From DASCNA01 sp036011305 (GTDB lineage Bacteria; Verrucomicrobiota; Lentisphaeria; Victivallales; GWF2-38-69): 53,225 nucleotides of DNA. Positions 43,196-52,490 of this stretch are shown here, piece after piece (positions within the stretch are counted from its first letter, which is position 1; every line of letters starts with the position of its first letter). Made by a program: the position numbers and the translations under genes. A model generated the notes under the pieces. It was not told where the DNA came from, searched no databases, and worked only from the letters and a program-made list of their open reading frames with translations. The stretch covers positions 1 through 53,225 of the forward strand of contig DASCNA010000249.1 of NCBI GenBank assembly GCA_036011305.1. The letters are read 5' to 3'.

Positions 43196-43927
43196 ATGAG
43201 TAATATAGATTTGTACATTAATGAAATTGAAAAATTAGTAGACAGACTGAAAAATGTAGAAAAACCAAATATAGAAAAAGCTTCACAGACAATAGCTGAT
43301 GCCCAGAAAAATGGTAATTGGCTTTATGTATTTGGCACAGGCCATTCACATATGATAGCCGAAGAATTTTTTTATAGAGCAGGGGGGATGGTAAAAATTT
43401 ACCCTATTTTTGATACTGCATTAATGCTGCATGAAGGTGCAGTGAGAAGTACAGCTCTGGAACGCCTGAATGGATACGCAGGTGCATTATTGGATGACTA
43501 CCCAGTAAAAGCAGGTGACGTAATTATTATCGCTTCAAATTCAGGGAGAAATGCTGTTCCTGTAGAAATGGCATCTGAAGCAAAAAAACGTGGAATGATA
43601 GTTATAGCTTTTACAAGTATAAATCATAGTAGCCAGGTGACTTCAAGACATAGTTCAGGTAAACGATTGTTCGAAATGGCAGATATCGTTATTGATAACG
43701 GAGGTGTTTTTGGAGATGCATGTATAGATGCCGGACATGGTAAAGTTGCTCCAACTTCTACTGCAATCGGCGCTACAGTTATTAATGCAATAGTTGCAAG
43801 AGTAGCTGAAATACTGATAAAAGATGATGCCGAAGTTGAATTTTTTGCCAGCAGTAATACTGATGAAGGGGAAAAACTTAACCAGAAGTTTATTGATAAA
43901 TATAAAGATTATGTCCGTTCACTTTAG
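43196..43927 (+). CDS. SIS-domain sugar-phosphate protein (COG4821/UPF0309 type)
   Basis: A 243-residue protein with one SIS domain: VFGTGHSHMIAEEFFYRAGG, IIIASNSGRNAVPVEMA (the Ser-rich phosphosugar loop), SRHSSGKRLFEMADIVIDNGG and HGKVAPTSTAIGA. This is the UPF0309/COG4821 layout, distinct from MurQ etherases. SIS proteins bind phosphosugars as isomerases, etherases or regulators. It follows the kinase by 30 bases, so its substrate is probably the kinase product. Confidence 0.88.
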   Translation: MSNIDLYINEIEKLVDRLKNVEKPNIEKASQTIADAQKNGNWLYVFGTGHSHMIAEEFFYRAGGMVKIYPIFDTALMLHEGAVRSTALERLNGYAGALLDDYPVKAGDVIIIASNSGRNAVPVEMASEAKKRGMIVIAFTSINHSSQVTSRHSSGKRLFEMADIVIDNGGVFGDACIDAGHGKVAPTSTAIGATVINAIVARVAEILIKDDAEVEFFASSNTDEGEKLNQKFIDKYKDYVRSL

Positions 43928-43962
43928 TTTTTAAAATTTTATATATGAAAAGGGGAGATATT

Positions 43963-45324
43963 ATGATTAAAAAACTTGTTATTTTAGCTGCAGGTAACGG
44001 CACTAAAATGTGGCCGTATAATGAAGTAAGAAACAAAACAATGATACCTATTGCTACAAAACCTGTTTTAGCGCATAATGTAGATTCTGCCATAAAATTG
44101 GGAATAGATAATATTACTATAGTAACAGGTAAATTTAACCATGAAGTTGATAATTACTTCTCAAAATACAGCAATGTAAAATGCGTTAACGCAGCTAATA
44201 GTCCCAGCTCAGTAGACAGTCTGCTTGCTGCAGAAACAGTGCTTTCTGATACCGATGACTTCGTTGTACTATATGGCGATACAATTATTGATGAAAAAGA
44301 TCTCAAAGCAATATTTGACTCCGAATCTAACACTGTGTTGCTTTCAAAGCTTAAAGAGACAACACGTAATTATATAGGAGCCAAAATTGCAGATGACTGT
44401 ATAGATAGTATTGTGGGGCATTCCAGGGAAGATATGACACATTTCTTTGCTGGATTTCATTTTAATAAAGAAGTATGGAATTTCCTGAAAAACACTGATG
44501 ATATAATGCGGGACCTTGAAGTTGGAATGATGGCTCCTGTCGAACGTTTTATTGAAGCTACTGTTTCTGATATGAGACGCGCAGGAATTAAAATGAAAGC
44601 TATAGAAACTCAGGAAGCTTTTTATGATATTGATAAACCGTGGCATATCTTGGAAGCCAATGGCGGTGTTGTAGAAAAACTTTGCGGGCAATTGACAAAA
44701 AATGAATTGGCCGAAGGAGCAAGTATTGATGATACTGCTGATTTAAGAGGATTTGTCAAACTTGGAAAGAACAGTAAAATAGGACGAAATGTAATCGTTG
44801 AAGGGAATCTGATTGTAGGTGATGATACTGTAATTGATAACGGGGCAATGATTCTGCCAAATGTTATTATTGCAAATAATGTTTTTGTAGGTTACAGCTG
44901 TTTTATTTCTGAAGGTTCTTCTATTAATGATGAATGTTTCATTGGACATGCTTCTGAATTCTGGGGCGTCCTGATGAAAAGGGTTTATTTGTACCATTAT
45001 ATGGAAATGTTCGGTGTGATCGGAGAGAATACTGATATCGGAGCAGGGACAGTATGCGGTACATTAAGATTTGATGATGGAGAAACACCTCACAGGGTAA
45101 AAGGCAGAAAAGAGATCCCGCATGGTGAATCTAATGCTATATTCCTTGGCGATTTTTCAAGAACAGGTGTTTATGCAATTCTTATGCCTGGAGTTAAAAC
45201 AGGAGCTAACAGTTTGGTCGGTCCCGGTGTTATTCTTTCAAAGGACCTTCCTTCAAGAAAAGTTGTATTTGCCAAACAGGAACAGGTTATTCGTGACTGG
45301 GGGCCTGAACATTATGGATGGTAA
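43963..45324 (+). CDS. GlmU-like sugar-1-phosphate nucleotidyltransferase with left-handed beta-helix
   Basis: A 453-residue protein: N-terminal nucleotidyltransferase (1 to about 230) with LAAGNGTKMWP, KTMIPIATKP, VLYGDTII (metal-binding Asp) and ETQEAFYDIDKP; C-terminal hexapeptide-repeat beta-helix (about 245-450) with GKNSKIGRNVIVEGNLIVG, TDIGAGTVCGTLRFDD and FSRTGVYAILMPGVKTG. The usual GxGTRM loop reads GNGTKM here. Start at 43963 since GGGGAGA precedes it; an ATG six codons earlier is less likely. It would activate a sugar-1-phosphate. Last gene of the kinase-SIS unit, followed by a strong terminator. Confidence 0.87.
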   Translation: MIKKLVILAAGNGTKMWPYNEVRNKTMIPIATKPVLAHNVDSAIKLGIDNITIVTGKFNHEVDNYFSKYSNVKCVNAANSPSSVDSLLAAETVLSDTDDFVVLYGDTIIDEKDLKAIFDSESNTVLLSKLKETTRNYIGAKIADDCIDSIVGHSREDMTHFFAGFHFNKEVWNFLKNTDDIMRDLEVGMMAPVERFIEATVSDMRRAGIKMKAIETQEAFYDIDKPWHILEANGGVVEKLCGQLTKNELAEGASIDDTADLRGFVKLGKNSKIGRNVIVEGNLIVGDDTVIDNGAMILPNVIIANNVFVGYSCFISEGSSINDECFIGHASEFWGVLMKRVYLYHYMEMFGVIGENTDIGAGTVCGTLRFDDGETPHRVKGRKEIPHGESNAIFLGDFSRTGVYAILMPGVKTGANSLVGPGVILSKDLPSRKVVFAKQEQVIRDWGPEHYGW

Positions 45325-45347
45325 AGTTTAATTACAAATTACGAATA

Positions 45348-45384
45348 ACGGAAACTGGGAATTAAAAATTCAGTTTCCGTTTTT
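45348..45384 (+). terminator. Terminator of the amino-sugar unit (possibly bidirectional)
   Basis: Perfect 10-base stem ACGGAAACTG / CAGTTTCCGT (45348-45357 with 45371-45380), loop of 13, then T-run. It ends at the stop codon of the convergent GNAT gene and may serve both. Confidence 0.88.
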
Positions 45385-45883
45385 AGTTGTATATTCTTAT
45401 TCCGTAATATACATGACCGCATTCTTTGCCGTTTATTTCTGCGATTCCGGGAAGATGGGCCCATTTTTTAAATCCGAATTTTTCGAGGATTTTAATGCTT
45501 GGAATATTTATATCTAAAAGAATTCCAAAAATAGATTTTATCTCAAGGCCTTCGCAATGATCTATTGCATATTGGAGTAGTTTAGAGCCTATTGATTTTT
45601 TTCTGTGATATTTATGAATATAATAGCTTATTTCTGCTGTAAATCTTAATGCCATTCTTCCTCTTCTGTAGGGGCTTAAACTGCACCAGCCGAGAACATG
45701 ATCAGATTCATCACAGTAAACCCAAATGGGATATTTATCCTGTGTATGTTCTTCAAACCATTGGCGTTTGTCATCAATAGATAATGGTGTTAGGTCAGCT
45801 GTTGCATTTTTCTGTAATATTGCCTGATTATAAATTTCGACAATATCTTTAAGATCTTTATGTTGAGCAGTTCTTATATTCAT
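45383..45883 (-). CDS. GNAT N-acetyltransferase (phosphinothricin/methionine-sulfone acetyltransferase-like)
   Basis: A 166-residue GNAT enzyme: IRTAQHKDLKDIVEIYNQAI at the start, the segment WVYCDESDHVLGWCSLSPYR, AEISYYIHKYHRKKSIGSKLL (acetyl-CoA loop, one Gly replaced by Ser), and LEKFGFKKWAHLPGI near the end. This is the Pat/MnaT pattern, whose members acetylate amino groups of small toxic amino acids. It starts 2 bases after the HAD hydrolase gene stop on the same strand. Confidence 0.88.
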   Translation of the reverse strand: MNIRTAQHKDLKDIVEIYNQAILQKNATADLTPLSIDDKRQWFEEHTQDKYPIWVYCDESDHVLGWCSLSPYRRGRMALRFTAEISYYIHKYHRKKSIGSKLLQYAIDHCEGLEIKSIFGILLDINIPSIKILEKFGFKKWAHLPGIAEINGKECGHVYYGIRIYN

Positions 45884-45885
45884 AA

Positions 45886-46590
45886 TTAGTTTGAGTAATT
45901 GGGATTAGAGGTTAGGGGATTGTTATTAAGCATGAAGTTTGAGAATTGATGCAGGTTGTTAAATTCAGATAAATGATGATTTGCAATTATGCCTGTTCGA
46001 TTAAGCCAAATACCATTTAATCCGGCATTAGCAGCTCCTATTGCATCTTTTTCCAAAAGATCACCAATATACCAGCATTTACTCTCCTGCTCATTTGCAA
46101 GCATACAGGCCATTTTAAAAAAAACAGGATCTGGCTTTGCTGAATTTGCTATATCAGCAGTCAGGACGACATCAAAATAATTTCTTATTTTAGTTTTTTT
46201 CAGTTTAGCTTCCTGTTGATTTTTTGATCCGTCTGTAATAATTCCCATTTTGAATGATGATGACAATTTATTTAACATTGGTTTTACATCATCGAAAAGA
46301 GTCCAGGTATCTTCATAAACTTTTAAATATTGTGCAAAATAAAGGTCAGCTTCATCATCAGGCATATCTCTGTTAAAGACAGTTTTAATTCTTTCTCTTC
46401 TCTGTTCTGTATTTGTAAATTTACCGGCAAGATATTCATCGTAATAATAACCTGTTACTTTGTCCCATGATGAATAGAAAATATCTTTATTTTTATGTAA
46501 ATTGTATTTTTGGCGTAGAAATTCTGCTCCTTTTTTTGAAGAGCCTATGTGATCTACAAGTGTATTGTCTATATCAAAAAAAATAACCAT
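45886..46590 (-). CDS. HAD-superfamily hydrolase (YjjG/pyrimidine-nucleotidase-like)
   Basis: A 234-residue phosphatase: motif I FFDIDNTLVD (nucleophile Asp), cap region with KYNLHKNKDIF, motif II GIITDGSKNQQ, motif III Lys in SAKPDPVFF, motif IV WYIGDLLEKDAIGAANAG. The layout matches YjjG-type house-cleaning nucleotidases; substrate not settled. Same transcript as the GNAT gene. Confidence 0.88.
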   Translation of the reverse strand: MVIFFDIDNTLVDHIGSSKKGAEFLRQKYNLHKNKDIFYSSWDKVTGYYYDEYLAGKFTNTEQRRERIKTVFNRDMPDDEADLYFAQYLKVYEDTWTLFDDVKPMLNKLSSSFKMGIITDGSKNQQEAKLKKTKIRNYFDVVLTADIANSAKPDPVFFKMACMLANEQESKCWYIGDLLEKDAIGAANAGLNGIWLNRTGIIANHHLSEFNNLHQFSNFMLNNNPLTSNPNYSN

Positions 46591-46640
46591 GATTTATTAT
46601 AGCATTATGTGAATAATTATTAATGAATTAGTCTATCTGG

Positions 46641-47213
46641 TTAATAGGATTCAATTATTTCCCTGTATCTGAAACAACTTTCAATATGATCATTAACCAT
46701 CCCGGTTGCCTGCATATGTGCATAACAGATAGTCGGGCCTAAAAACTTAAAACCTCTCTGTTTCAGATCTTTGCTCATTGCCTCTGATTCTTTAGTTTTA
46801 TCAGGAACTTCTTCAAGTTTTTTAAATTTATTAATTCTAGGAGAACCATCTACAAACCTCCAGATATATTTATTAAAACTACCGAATTCTTCCTGGACTT
46901 TTAAAAATAATCTGGCGTTATTAATAGCAGCATTTATTTTAAGTTTATTGCGTATAATACCTGGATTTTGAAATAGAGATAACTTTTTTTCATCATCAAA
47001 TTTAGAAACCTTTTCAGGATTAAAATTACAGAAAGCTTGTCTGTAATTTTCTCTTTTTTTAAGGATAGTATGCCAGCTTAAACCAGCCTGTGCTGATTCC
47101 AGTACAAGAAATTCGAATATTATATTGTCATCTTGAACAGGAACACCCCATTCTTTGTCATGATAATCGATATATAATTTATTATTACTCGGTACCCAGT
47201 CACATCGTATCAT
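46641..47213 (-). CDS. tag: DNA-3-methyladenine glycosylase I
   Basis: Tag removes 3-methyladenine from alkylated DNA. The 190-residue protein has RCDWVPSNNKLYIDYHDKEWG at the N-terminus with zinc-ligand Cys4 and His17, FLVLESAQAGLSWHTIL (substrate pocket), and YAHMQATGMVNDHIESCF near the C-terminus with the remaining zinc ligands. Length is typical. About 50 bases upstream of the HAD hydrolase gene. Confidence 0.95.
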   Translation of the reverse strand: MIRCDWVPSNNKLYIDYHDKEWGVPVQDDNIIFEFLVLESAQAGLSWHTILKKRENYRQAFCNFNPEKVSKFDDEKKLSLFQNPGIIRNKLKINAAINNARLFLKVQEEFGSFNKYIWRFVDGSPRINKFKKLEEVPDKTKESEAMSKDLKQRGFKFLGPTICYAHMQATGMVNDHIESCFRYREIIESY

Positions 47214-47318
47214 AAATATAATCTCTATTTTATATGTAAAAAAAATCTCAATGATCTCTTGTTAAAGTAGTACAGGGATATTTTTATTCAAAAATTAAAT
47301 ATGATTTATACAGAATAA

Positions 47319-48107
47319 TTAATCCAAGACATGTGATACGGAAGTAAATATTCCAGTATAGAACAAACCTGCAATAAGTAATATTATAATAACAAAAACT
47401 CTAATATAACTGGTATTAATTTTTGCTGATGATTTCACCGCTATTTTTGCTCCGATGATATTCCCTATAGCCATTATTATTCCAAGTTTCCAGTCAATCA
47501 GACCGTTAAACATAAAAATCAATGCTGCAGGTATTGTATAGCATAATATAGCAAGAATTTTAATGGCGTTGGCTCTGAACAGATTAGTTTTGGAGAAATA
47601 TTCAATAGTGAGAAGTAAAAAAATTCCAACTCCTACTTGTATAAAACCACCATACATACCAACAACAAAATATGAAATGTTTACCAAGATGGGATTATAC
47701 TTCTTTGGATTATCAGAGTATTCAATTGGCTGTTTCTTATTTTTGTGGAATATTTTAACAAGTTGAATAACAAAAAGAACAAGCATCATAACGCCGACAA
47801 AGAATTTAAATCCGCTGTGAGGTATATACACAGCACTTAATGTTCCGCATATTCCTCCTAGTATGATGGGGATAAGTATCGGAATAGATGTTTTTTTCGT
47901 ATAGGCATTATGCTTTTTAAATTCATGAACTCCTGATATATTCTGTAGCAAAATAGGGATTCTGAATGTTCCATTAGCTATATTAAGGGGAACAAAAAAG
48001 TTTAAAACCGACAGTGATATAGCACCGCCGCATCCAGCCAGTATATTTATAAAACCGCAGGCAATACCTGCTAAGATTAACAGTGGATATATATAGTACC
48101 ATTCCAT
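47319..48107 (-). CDS. TauE/SafE-family membrane transporter
   Basis: A 262-residue protein with about eight hydrophobic segments. The first repeat (GIACGFINILAGCGGAISL) and the second (VVGMYGGFIQVGVGIFLLL) are the duplicated TauE/SafE signature. The family exports sulfite, sulfoacetate or related anions; substrate unknown. Its start is divergent from yciB. Confidence 0.88.
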   Translation of the reverse strand: MEWYYIYPLLILAGIACGFINILAGCGGAISLSVLNFFVPLNIANGTFRIPILLQNISGVHEFKKHNAYTKKTSIPILIPIILGGICGTLSAVYIPHSGFKFFVGVMMLVLFVIQLVKIFHKNKKQPIEYSDNPKKYNPILVNISYFVVGMYGGFIQVGVGIFLLLTIEYFSKTNLFRANAIKILAILCYTIPAALIFMFNGLIDWKLGIIMAIGNIIGAKIAVKSSAKINTSYIRVFVIIILLIAGLFYTGIFTSVSHVLD

Positions 48108-48184
48108 ATGTACATTCTTCCTTGACTTTTATTCTGTTTATGAAGGATTTTATAGTAATAGACAATAAATATAAAAAATTGCTT

Positions 48185-48228
48185 TTTGTATTTGGACTAT
48201 TAATATTGGTAATAGGACTAAATACAAA
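48185..48228. repeat. Long hairpin in the tauE-yciB intergenic region
   Basis: Two nested stems: TTTGTATTT / AAATACAAA (48185-48193 with 48220-48228) enclosing CTATTA / TAATAG (48197-48202 with 48210-48215). It lies between divergent genes, so a terminator role is unlikely; operator or structured leader are options. Confidence 0.5.
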
Positions 48229-48385
48229 TTAAAAATCTTTACATACTTTAAGTTTATAATCTAAATTATAAAATTTCATGGTATTTAAATTAATCAAATG
48301 TATTTTATTATTTTTTAATAATCCACATATGTATCTTATTTTTTTTTAATAGATATATTTATTTAATTTAGAGGAAATATTATTA

Positions 48386-48952
48386 ATGAAGTTTCTTGTT
48401 GAATTTTTCCCGATTATTCTTTTTTTTATAACATATAAAATTGAGGGTATATATTATGCAACAACAATTGCAATTATTGCCAGCATTATACAGATATTAT
48501 ATGTAGCCTTTTTGAAGAAAAAGAAAATAGAAATAACTATGTGGATCAGTCTTATTGTAATTGTGGTATTCGGTGGTTTTACTTTGATATTACATGATGA
48601 CATGTTTATTAAATGGAAACCGACAATTCTTTACTGGATTTTTGCTTTAGGCATAATAATAACAAAATTATTTTTTAATAAGAACATTATAAAGGTAATG
48701 CTGAGCAAACAGATTGTTTTACCTGAAAAAGTGTGGAATAATCTTAATGGGGCATGGTGCCTGTTTTTTGCAGTGTTAGGTTTTGTAAACTTGTATGTCC
48801 TTTACAATTTTTCAACGAATGCCTGGGTGAATTTTAAACTTTTCGGTACTTTGGGATTAATGGTTATTTTTGTTATTATACAGACAATATATCTAGCCCC
48901 GCATATTGACAAAGACCAACTACAGAGAAATAAAATTTCTAAAAATAAATAA
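48386..48952 (+). CDS. yciB: Inner-membrane septation-type protein YciB/IspZ
   Basis: A 188-residue membrane protein with five hydrophobic segments and family features: KFLVEFFPIILFFITYKIEGIYYAT at the start (given in parts: FFPIILFFITYK, GIYYATT), FGGFTLILHDDMFIKWKPTI, PEKVWNNLNGAWCLFFAV and NAWVNFKLFGTLGL. YciB helps cell envelope integrity and septum formation. GAGGAAA lies 8 bases upstream. Confidence 0.92.
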   Translation: MKFLVEFFPIILFFITYKIEGIYYATTIAIIASIIQILYVAFLKKKKIEITMWISLIVIVVFGGFTLILHDDMFIKWKPTILYWIFALGIIITKLFFNKNIIKVMLSKQIVLPEKVWNNLNGAWCLFFAVLGFVNLYVLYNFSTNAWVNFKLFGTLGLMVIFVIIQTIYLAPHIDKDQLQRNKISKNK

Positions 48953-49086
48953 GCTATTTTCTTTTCCGATCGAATTATATGGGGAATAGCCTACAAATTT
49001 CATACACTACTGAGGTGATACTGAGTTTGAATTATTCTGCTGAGCATTTATTTATATTTTATGATAACTAAAAAAAGGAAATTAGT

Positions 49087-49461
49087 ATGCTAAAATTATT
49101 TGCGGCAGCTATTATGCTGTCAGGAATTATTATTATTGCAGGTTGTAGTTCAACTACTGAACTTCAAAAAGAGGCTAAACCTGAGCATAGCTTGCAAAAG
49201 AAGCTTATTGGTGGGTGGTACCCTGTGTTTTTCGAAAAATATGATCAGTTGAAAATTGATTCTATAATAAAAAGCATTTCTGAAGGCAGGGTTAAAGAAG
49301 TCACCATTACTTATGATAAAAATAAAATTTTGGCGCAAAAGATATTAGCCGGAATTCAGAGTAAAATAAATTTTGCTGTTAAGATGGATCATGTAGAATT
49401 GAAAGATGGAAGTGCCAAGTATAATCATAATCAGGTTACAGTCACAGTATATCAAAAATAA
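49087..49461 (+). CDS. Small lipoprotein, unknown
   Basis: A 124-residue protein with a lipoprotein signal (lipobox IIAGC, Cys at 20). The mature part has a short mixed alpha/beta domain (KLIGGWYPVFFEKYDQLK, KIDSIIKSISEGRVKEVTITYD, then VTVTVYQK). Not recognised. AAAGGAA precedes the ATG. Anchored in the inner or outer membrane. Confidence 0.75.
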   Translation: MLKLFAAAIMLSGIIIIAGCSSTTELQKEAKPEHSLQKKLIGGWYPVFFEKYDQLKIDSIIKSISEGRVKEVTITYDKNKILAQKILAGIQSKINFAVKMDHVELKDGSAKYNHNQVTVTVYQK

Positions 49462-49580
49462 AATTACTTAAGATGTTATTATTAAGTAAATTTATTTTTT
49501 TGTTGGAATGGTTTTTAACTGAATTTTTTCTAGTTTAATCAAAATGAATAGCTAAATTGGAATTTAGTGAATTGAAATAT

Positions 49581-49611
49581 AAAACGGACACCATGCAATG
49601 CTGTCCGTTTT
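49581..49611. terminator. Hairpin between lipoprotein gene and nrdJ
   Basis: Perfect 10-base stem AAAACGGACA / TGTCCGTTTT (49581-49590 with 49602-49611), 11-base loop. It lies between two convergent genes and ends in T on either strand, so it probably stops both transcripts. Confidence 0.65.
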
Positions 49612-49713
49612 GTAAGTTTATTAAACCACATATTTTCGCTAGTAAAGAGCTTCACTCCGGTATCCCCACCAGTTTTTTAAAGGAAAAATATCTTTATTAC
49701 ATCATGCTCATTA

Positions 49714-51975
49714 TTAACTACACTTGCTGTAGTCACATGATAGACATTTTAAACAGTTTTCCTGACTGATTAATGCCTTTTCATTGCACATTGGACATAT
49801 CATTGCATCTTTTGCGACAGCTTTCTTTCTAGGATTTCCTTTCAATTTAGCCTTAGTTTCAAGGAGACCTATTTTATTAAGATGTTTTTCTATGGTTCTG
49901 CCGATATCAGCTGCAAGAGAAGGCACATATTGACCTTCGCTGAAGTAACCGCCGTTAGGATCATAGACACTCTTTAGTTCTTGTACAAGAAATGATGGAT
50001 TTCTATTATTTCTAAAAACCGCCGAAATCAGCCGTGTCATGGCAACAATCCAGCTGAAATGCTGCAGGTTTTTTGTGTTGATGAATAATTCATAAGGTCT
50101 GATTGTGCTGTCATCTTCCAAAATATCATTGATAGTAACATACAGAGCTTCAGCAGTCATAGGCGTTTTTATTTTATATGTGGTGCCCATAAGTTCTTTC
50201 GGTCGTTCAGGAGTGTGAAGTATATGGGATTCTTTCTCTTCTTCTTTTTTCTCTTCTTTCTTAACGAGAACGCCAGTAATATATTTAGAAGGTCTGAAAG
50301 TTGTACATCCTTTTAAACCCTGTTTATATGCCTGCAAATAAACATCTTTGAATTTATCAAATGGATAGTCTACAGGAATATTAATTGTTTTAGAAATAGA
50401 GCTGTCCACATATTTTTGTAGAATACCCTGTATTTTGAGATGGAGCAGCGGCTCAATATCACTTGAAGAGACAAAATAGTCTGGCAGTTTTTTGTCGGAT
50501 AGTTTTTTGACACCTAAATGCTTTAAATATTCTCTGTAAGCATAATCTGTAACTTCTACTTCTGTCACATCAGCTTCAGTAGTATTTCTAATTTTTCTTG
50601 TGTAATGGAAGGCAAATACTGGCTCCAATCCACTTGATACATTACCTGAAAGCAGGCTTATAGTGCCTGTAGGAGCTATGGATGTCAAATGAGAATTTCT
50701 CATGCCGTTTTTTCTGATAGCAAGCTGGATTTTTTCCGGTAGAGTTTTGATAAAATTACCTTCAAGATATTTTTCAGTATCATATAGAGGAAAAGTCCCT
50801 TTTTCTTCTGCAAGTTCAGTACTCGATTCATATACGGAATAAGTGATTGTCTGCATTATTTTTTCAGAAAGATCTATAGATTCATTTGATCCATATTTAA
50901 CACCCATGCTTAGGAATAAATCAGCAAGACCAGTTATCCCTATCCCTATTCTTCGTTTTGCCTCAGCTTCTGCTTTCTGCTGAGGGAGTGGATAATTGCT
51001 CATATCTATCACATTATCAAGCATCCTGACAGCTGTTTTAGCTGTTTTGCTGAGCTCATTGAACATAATTTCTGCTTTATCAGTAAAAGCATTTTTAACA
51101 AACTTTGTTAAGTTAAGTGATCCCAATAAACATGCTCCAAATGATGGAAGGGGCTGTTCTCCGCATGGATTAGTTGCTCTAATTTCTTCGCAATAGTATA
51201 AATTGTTCAGATTATTTATTTTATCAATCAGTAGAAAGCCGGGCTCAGCATAATCATAGGTTGATTTCATTATAAGGTCCCATAGATCAACAGCCTTAAC
51301 CGTTTTATAAACCTTATCTTTAAATTTCAGTTCCCAGTCTTCGTTGTTTTCTACAGCTTCAATAAATTTATTAGTTATGGCTACAGATAAATTAAACATT
51401 TTTAATTTACCGTCTTCCTGCTTGGAAGTTATAAATTGTTCTATGTCAGGATGATCACATCGCATAACACCCATCTGGGCTCCACGTCTCTGGCCAGCAC
51501 TCATTATTGTTCTGCATGTTGCATCCAGTACCTGCATAAAACTGATTGGGCCTGATGCAGCGGCACCGCAACCCTGTATATGTGATCCAGCAGGTCTTAT
51601 TGAAGAAAAGTCAAAGCCAACTCCACCACCTTGTTTTTGTGTGAGAGCGGCATTTTTAACTGTATCAAAAATTCCTTCAATAGAATCTGTGACATCGTTC
51701 ATGACATAACAGTTGAACATAGTAACGCTGTCTAGTTTTGTTCCTGCATTCGCTATAATACGTCCTGCAGGCAGAAATTTGAAATCAGATAAAATTTCGT
51801 AGAATTTTTCTTCCCAGTATTTAGAATCCTTTTCATTTTTCGACAGTGCTCCTGAAATTCTTTTCCAGGTATCTTCATAGGATGCATCCGGTTTGCATTC
51901 ATCGCTTCCTCTAAAACGATATTTCCTATTCCAGATATCTTTACTGATATCAAGCAATTCATTTGTTTTTGTCAT
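49714..51975 (-). CDS. nrdJ: Adenosylcobalamin-dependent (class II) ribonucleoside reductase
   Basis: This 753-residue enzyme makes deoxyribonucleotides with a radical generated from adenosylcobalamin, without oxygen. Active-site residues: C89 (MFNCYV), thiyl Cys C271 and E273 in NPCGEQPL, and C282, the partner of C89, 11 residues after C271, as in Thermotoga NrdJ. Other hallmarks: QKQGGGVGFDFSSIRP, SAGQRRGAQMG, APTGTISLL, and a second region from about 600 with the C-terminal domain. A zinc ribbon with six Cys (C727, C730, C741, C744, C747, C752) closes the protein. It needs the cofactor made by the cobalamin locus. I see no cobalamin riboswitch upstream. Confidence 0.95.
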   Translation of the reverse strand: MTKTNELLDISKDIWNRKYRFRGSDECKPDASYEDTWKRISGALSKNEKDSKYWEEKFYEILSDFKFLPAGRIIANAGTKLDSVTMFNCYVMNDVTDSIEGIFDTVKNAALTQKQGGGVGFDFSSIRPAGSHIQGCGAAASGPISFMQVLDATCRTIMSAGQRRGAQMGVMRCDHPDIEQFITSKQEDGKLKMFNLSVAITNKFIEAVENNEDWELKFKDKVYKTVKAVDLWDLIMKSTYDYAEPGFLLIDKINNLNNLYYCEEIRATNPCGEQPLPSFGACLLGSLNLTKFVKNAFTDKAEIMFNELSKTAKTAVRMLDNVIDMSNYPLPQQKAEAEAKRRIGIGITGLADLFLSMGVKYGSNESIDLSEKIMQTITYSVYESSTELAEEKGTFPLYDTEKYLEGNFIKTLPEKIQLAIRKNGMRNSHLTSIAPTGTISLLSGNVSSGLEPVFAFHYTRKIRNTTEADVTEVEVTDYAYREYLKHLGVKKLSDKKLPDYFVSSSDIEPLLHLKIQGILQKYVDSSISKTINIPVDYPFDKFKDVYLQAYKQGLKGCTTFRPSKYITGVLVKKEEKKEEEKESHILHTPERPKELMGTTYKIKTPMTAEALYVTINDILEDDSTIRPYELFINTKNLQHFSWIVAMTRLISAVFRNNRNPSFLVQELKSVYDPNGGYFSEGQYVPSLAADIGRTIEKHLNKIGLLETKAKLKGNPRKKAVAKDAMICPMCNEKALISQENCLKCLSCDYSKCS

Positions 51976-52490
51976 GTTTTATTAGCCTTATTTATTCAAT
52001 ATATAATATTTTGATTATAAACAGTATAAAAATACTAAGCATGGAGGAGCGGTTGATAGGAAATATACGATTTATTTACGGTTTAACACTGAGTATAACT
52101 CCAAAATCCAAAACTTATAATAGAAAAGTTTAATACATAATGTTGCTTTTTTAAAATATAATAGCAAAAATATAAATGAAAAAAATTATCTGGTCTGAGA
52201 AAAGAAATATATGATTTATAATTTTAAATCTGAGATTTATTAACGACACATGAATGGGATCTTTGATTTACTACTAATAATTTAATCACTGTATCATTTT
52301 TTAACTTTTTTGAAAAAGATATACTATTGGATTATAATTCATTTACATGAATTTTCTTTCAGTGGTATTTTGAAATAATTCACTTGATCAGAAGGTGTGA
52401 CTTAATGATAAATAATTCAGTTTATAATAATAACAGTCTTTTAATCTTGCAGAAGATGATCTTGCAGGAAAAATATTTCAGGAGATTTAG
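51976..52490. other. Gene-poor region between nrdJ and the SixA-like gene
   Basis: About 515 AT-rich bases with divergent promoters. No B12 box, no NrdR-type paired boxes that I can recognise, and no tRNA. Near the right end a tandem 9-mer, ATCTTGCAG (52444-52452 and 52459-52467), sits inside a possible small ORF. Otherwise I see nothing in it. Confidence 0.5.

Noticed and set aside
49557..49769. 70-codon plus-strand ORF
   Set aside because: It contains the terminator hairpin and overlaps the 3' end of nrdJ; no protein signature.
51976..52200. Cobalamin riboswitch upstream of nrdJ
   Set aside because: Looked for the B12 box and the ACTG core on the minus strand; neither is present.
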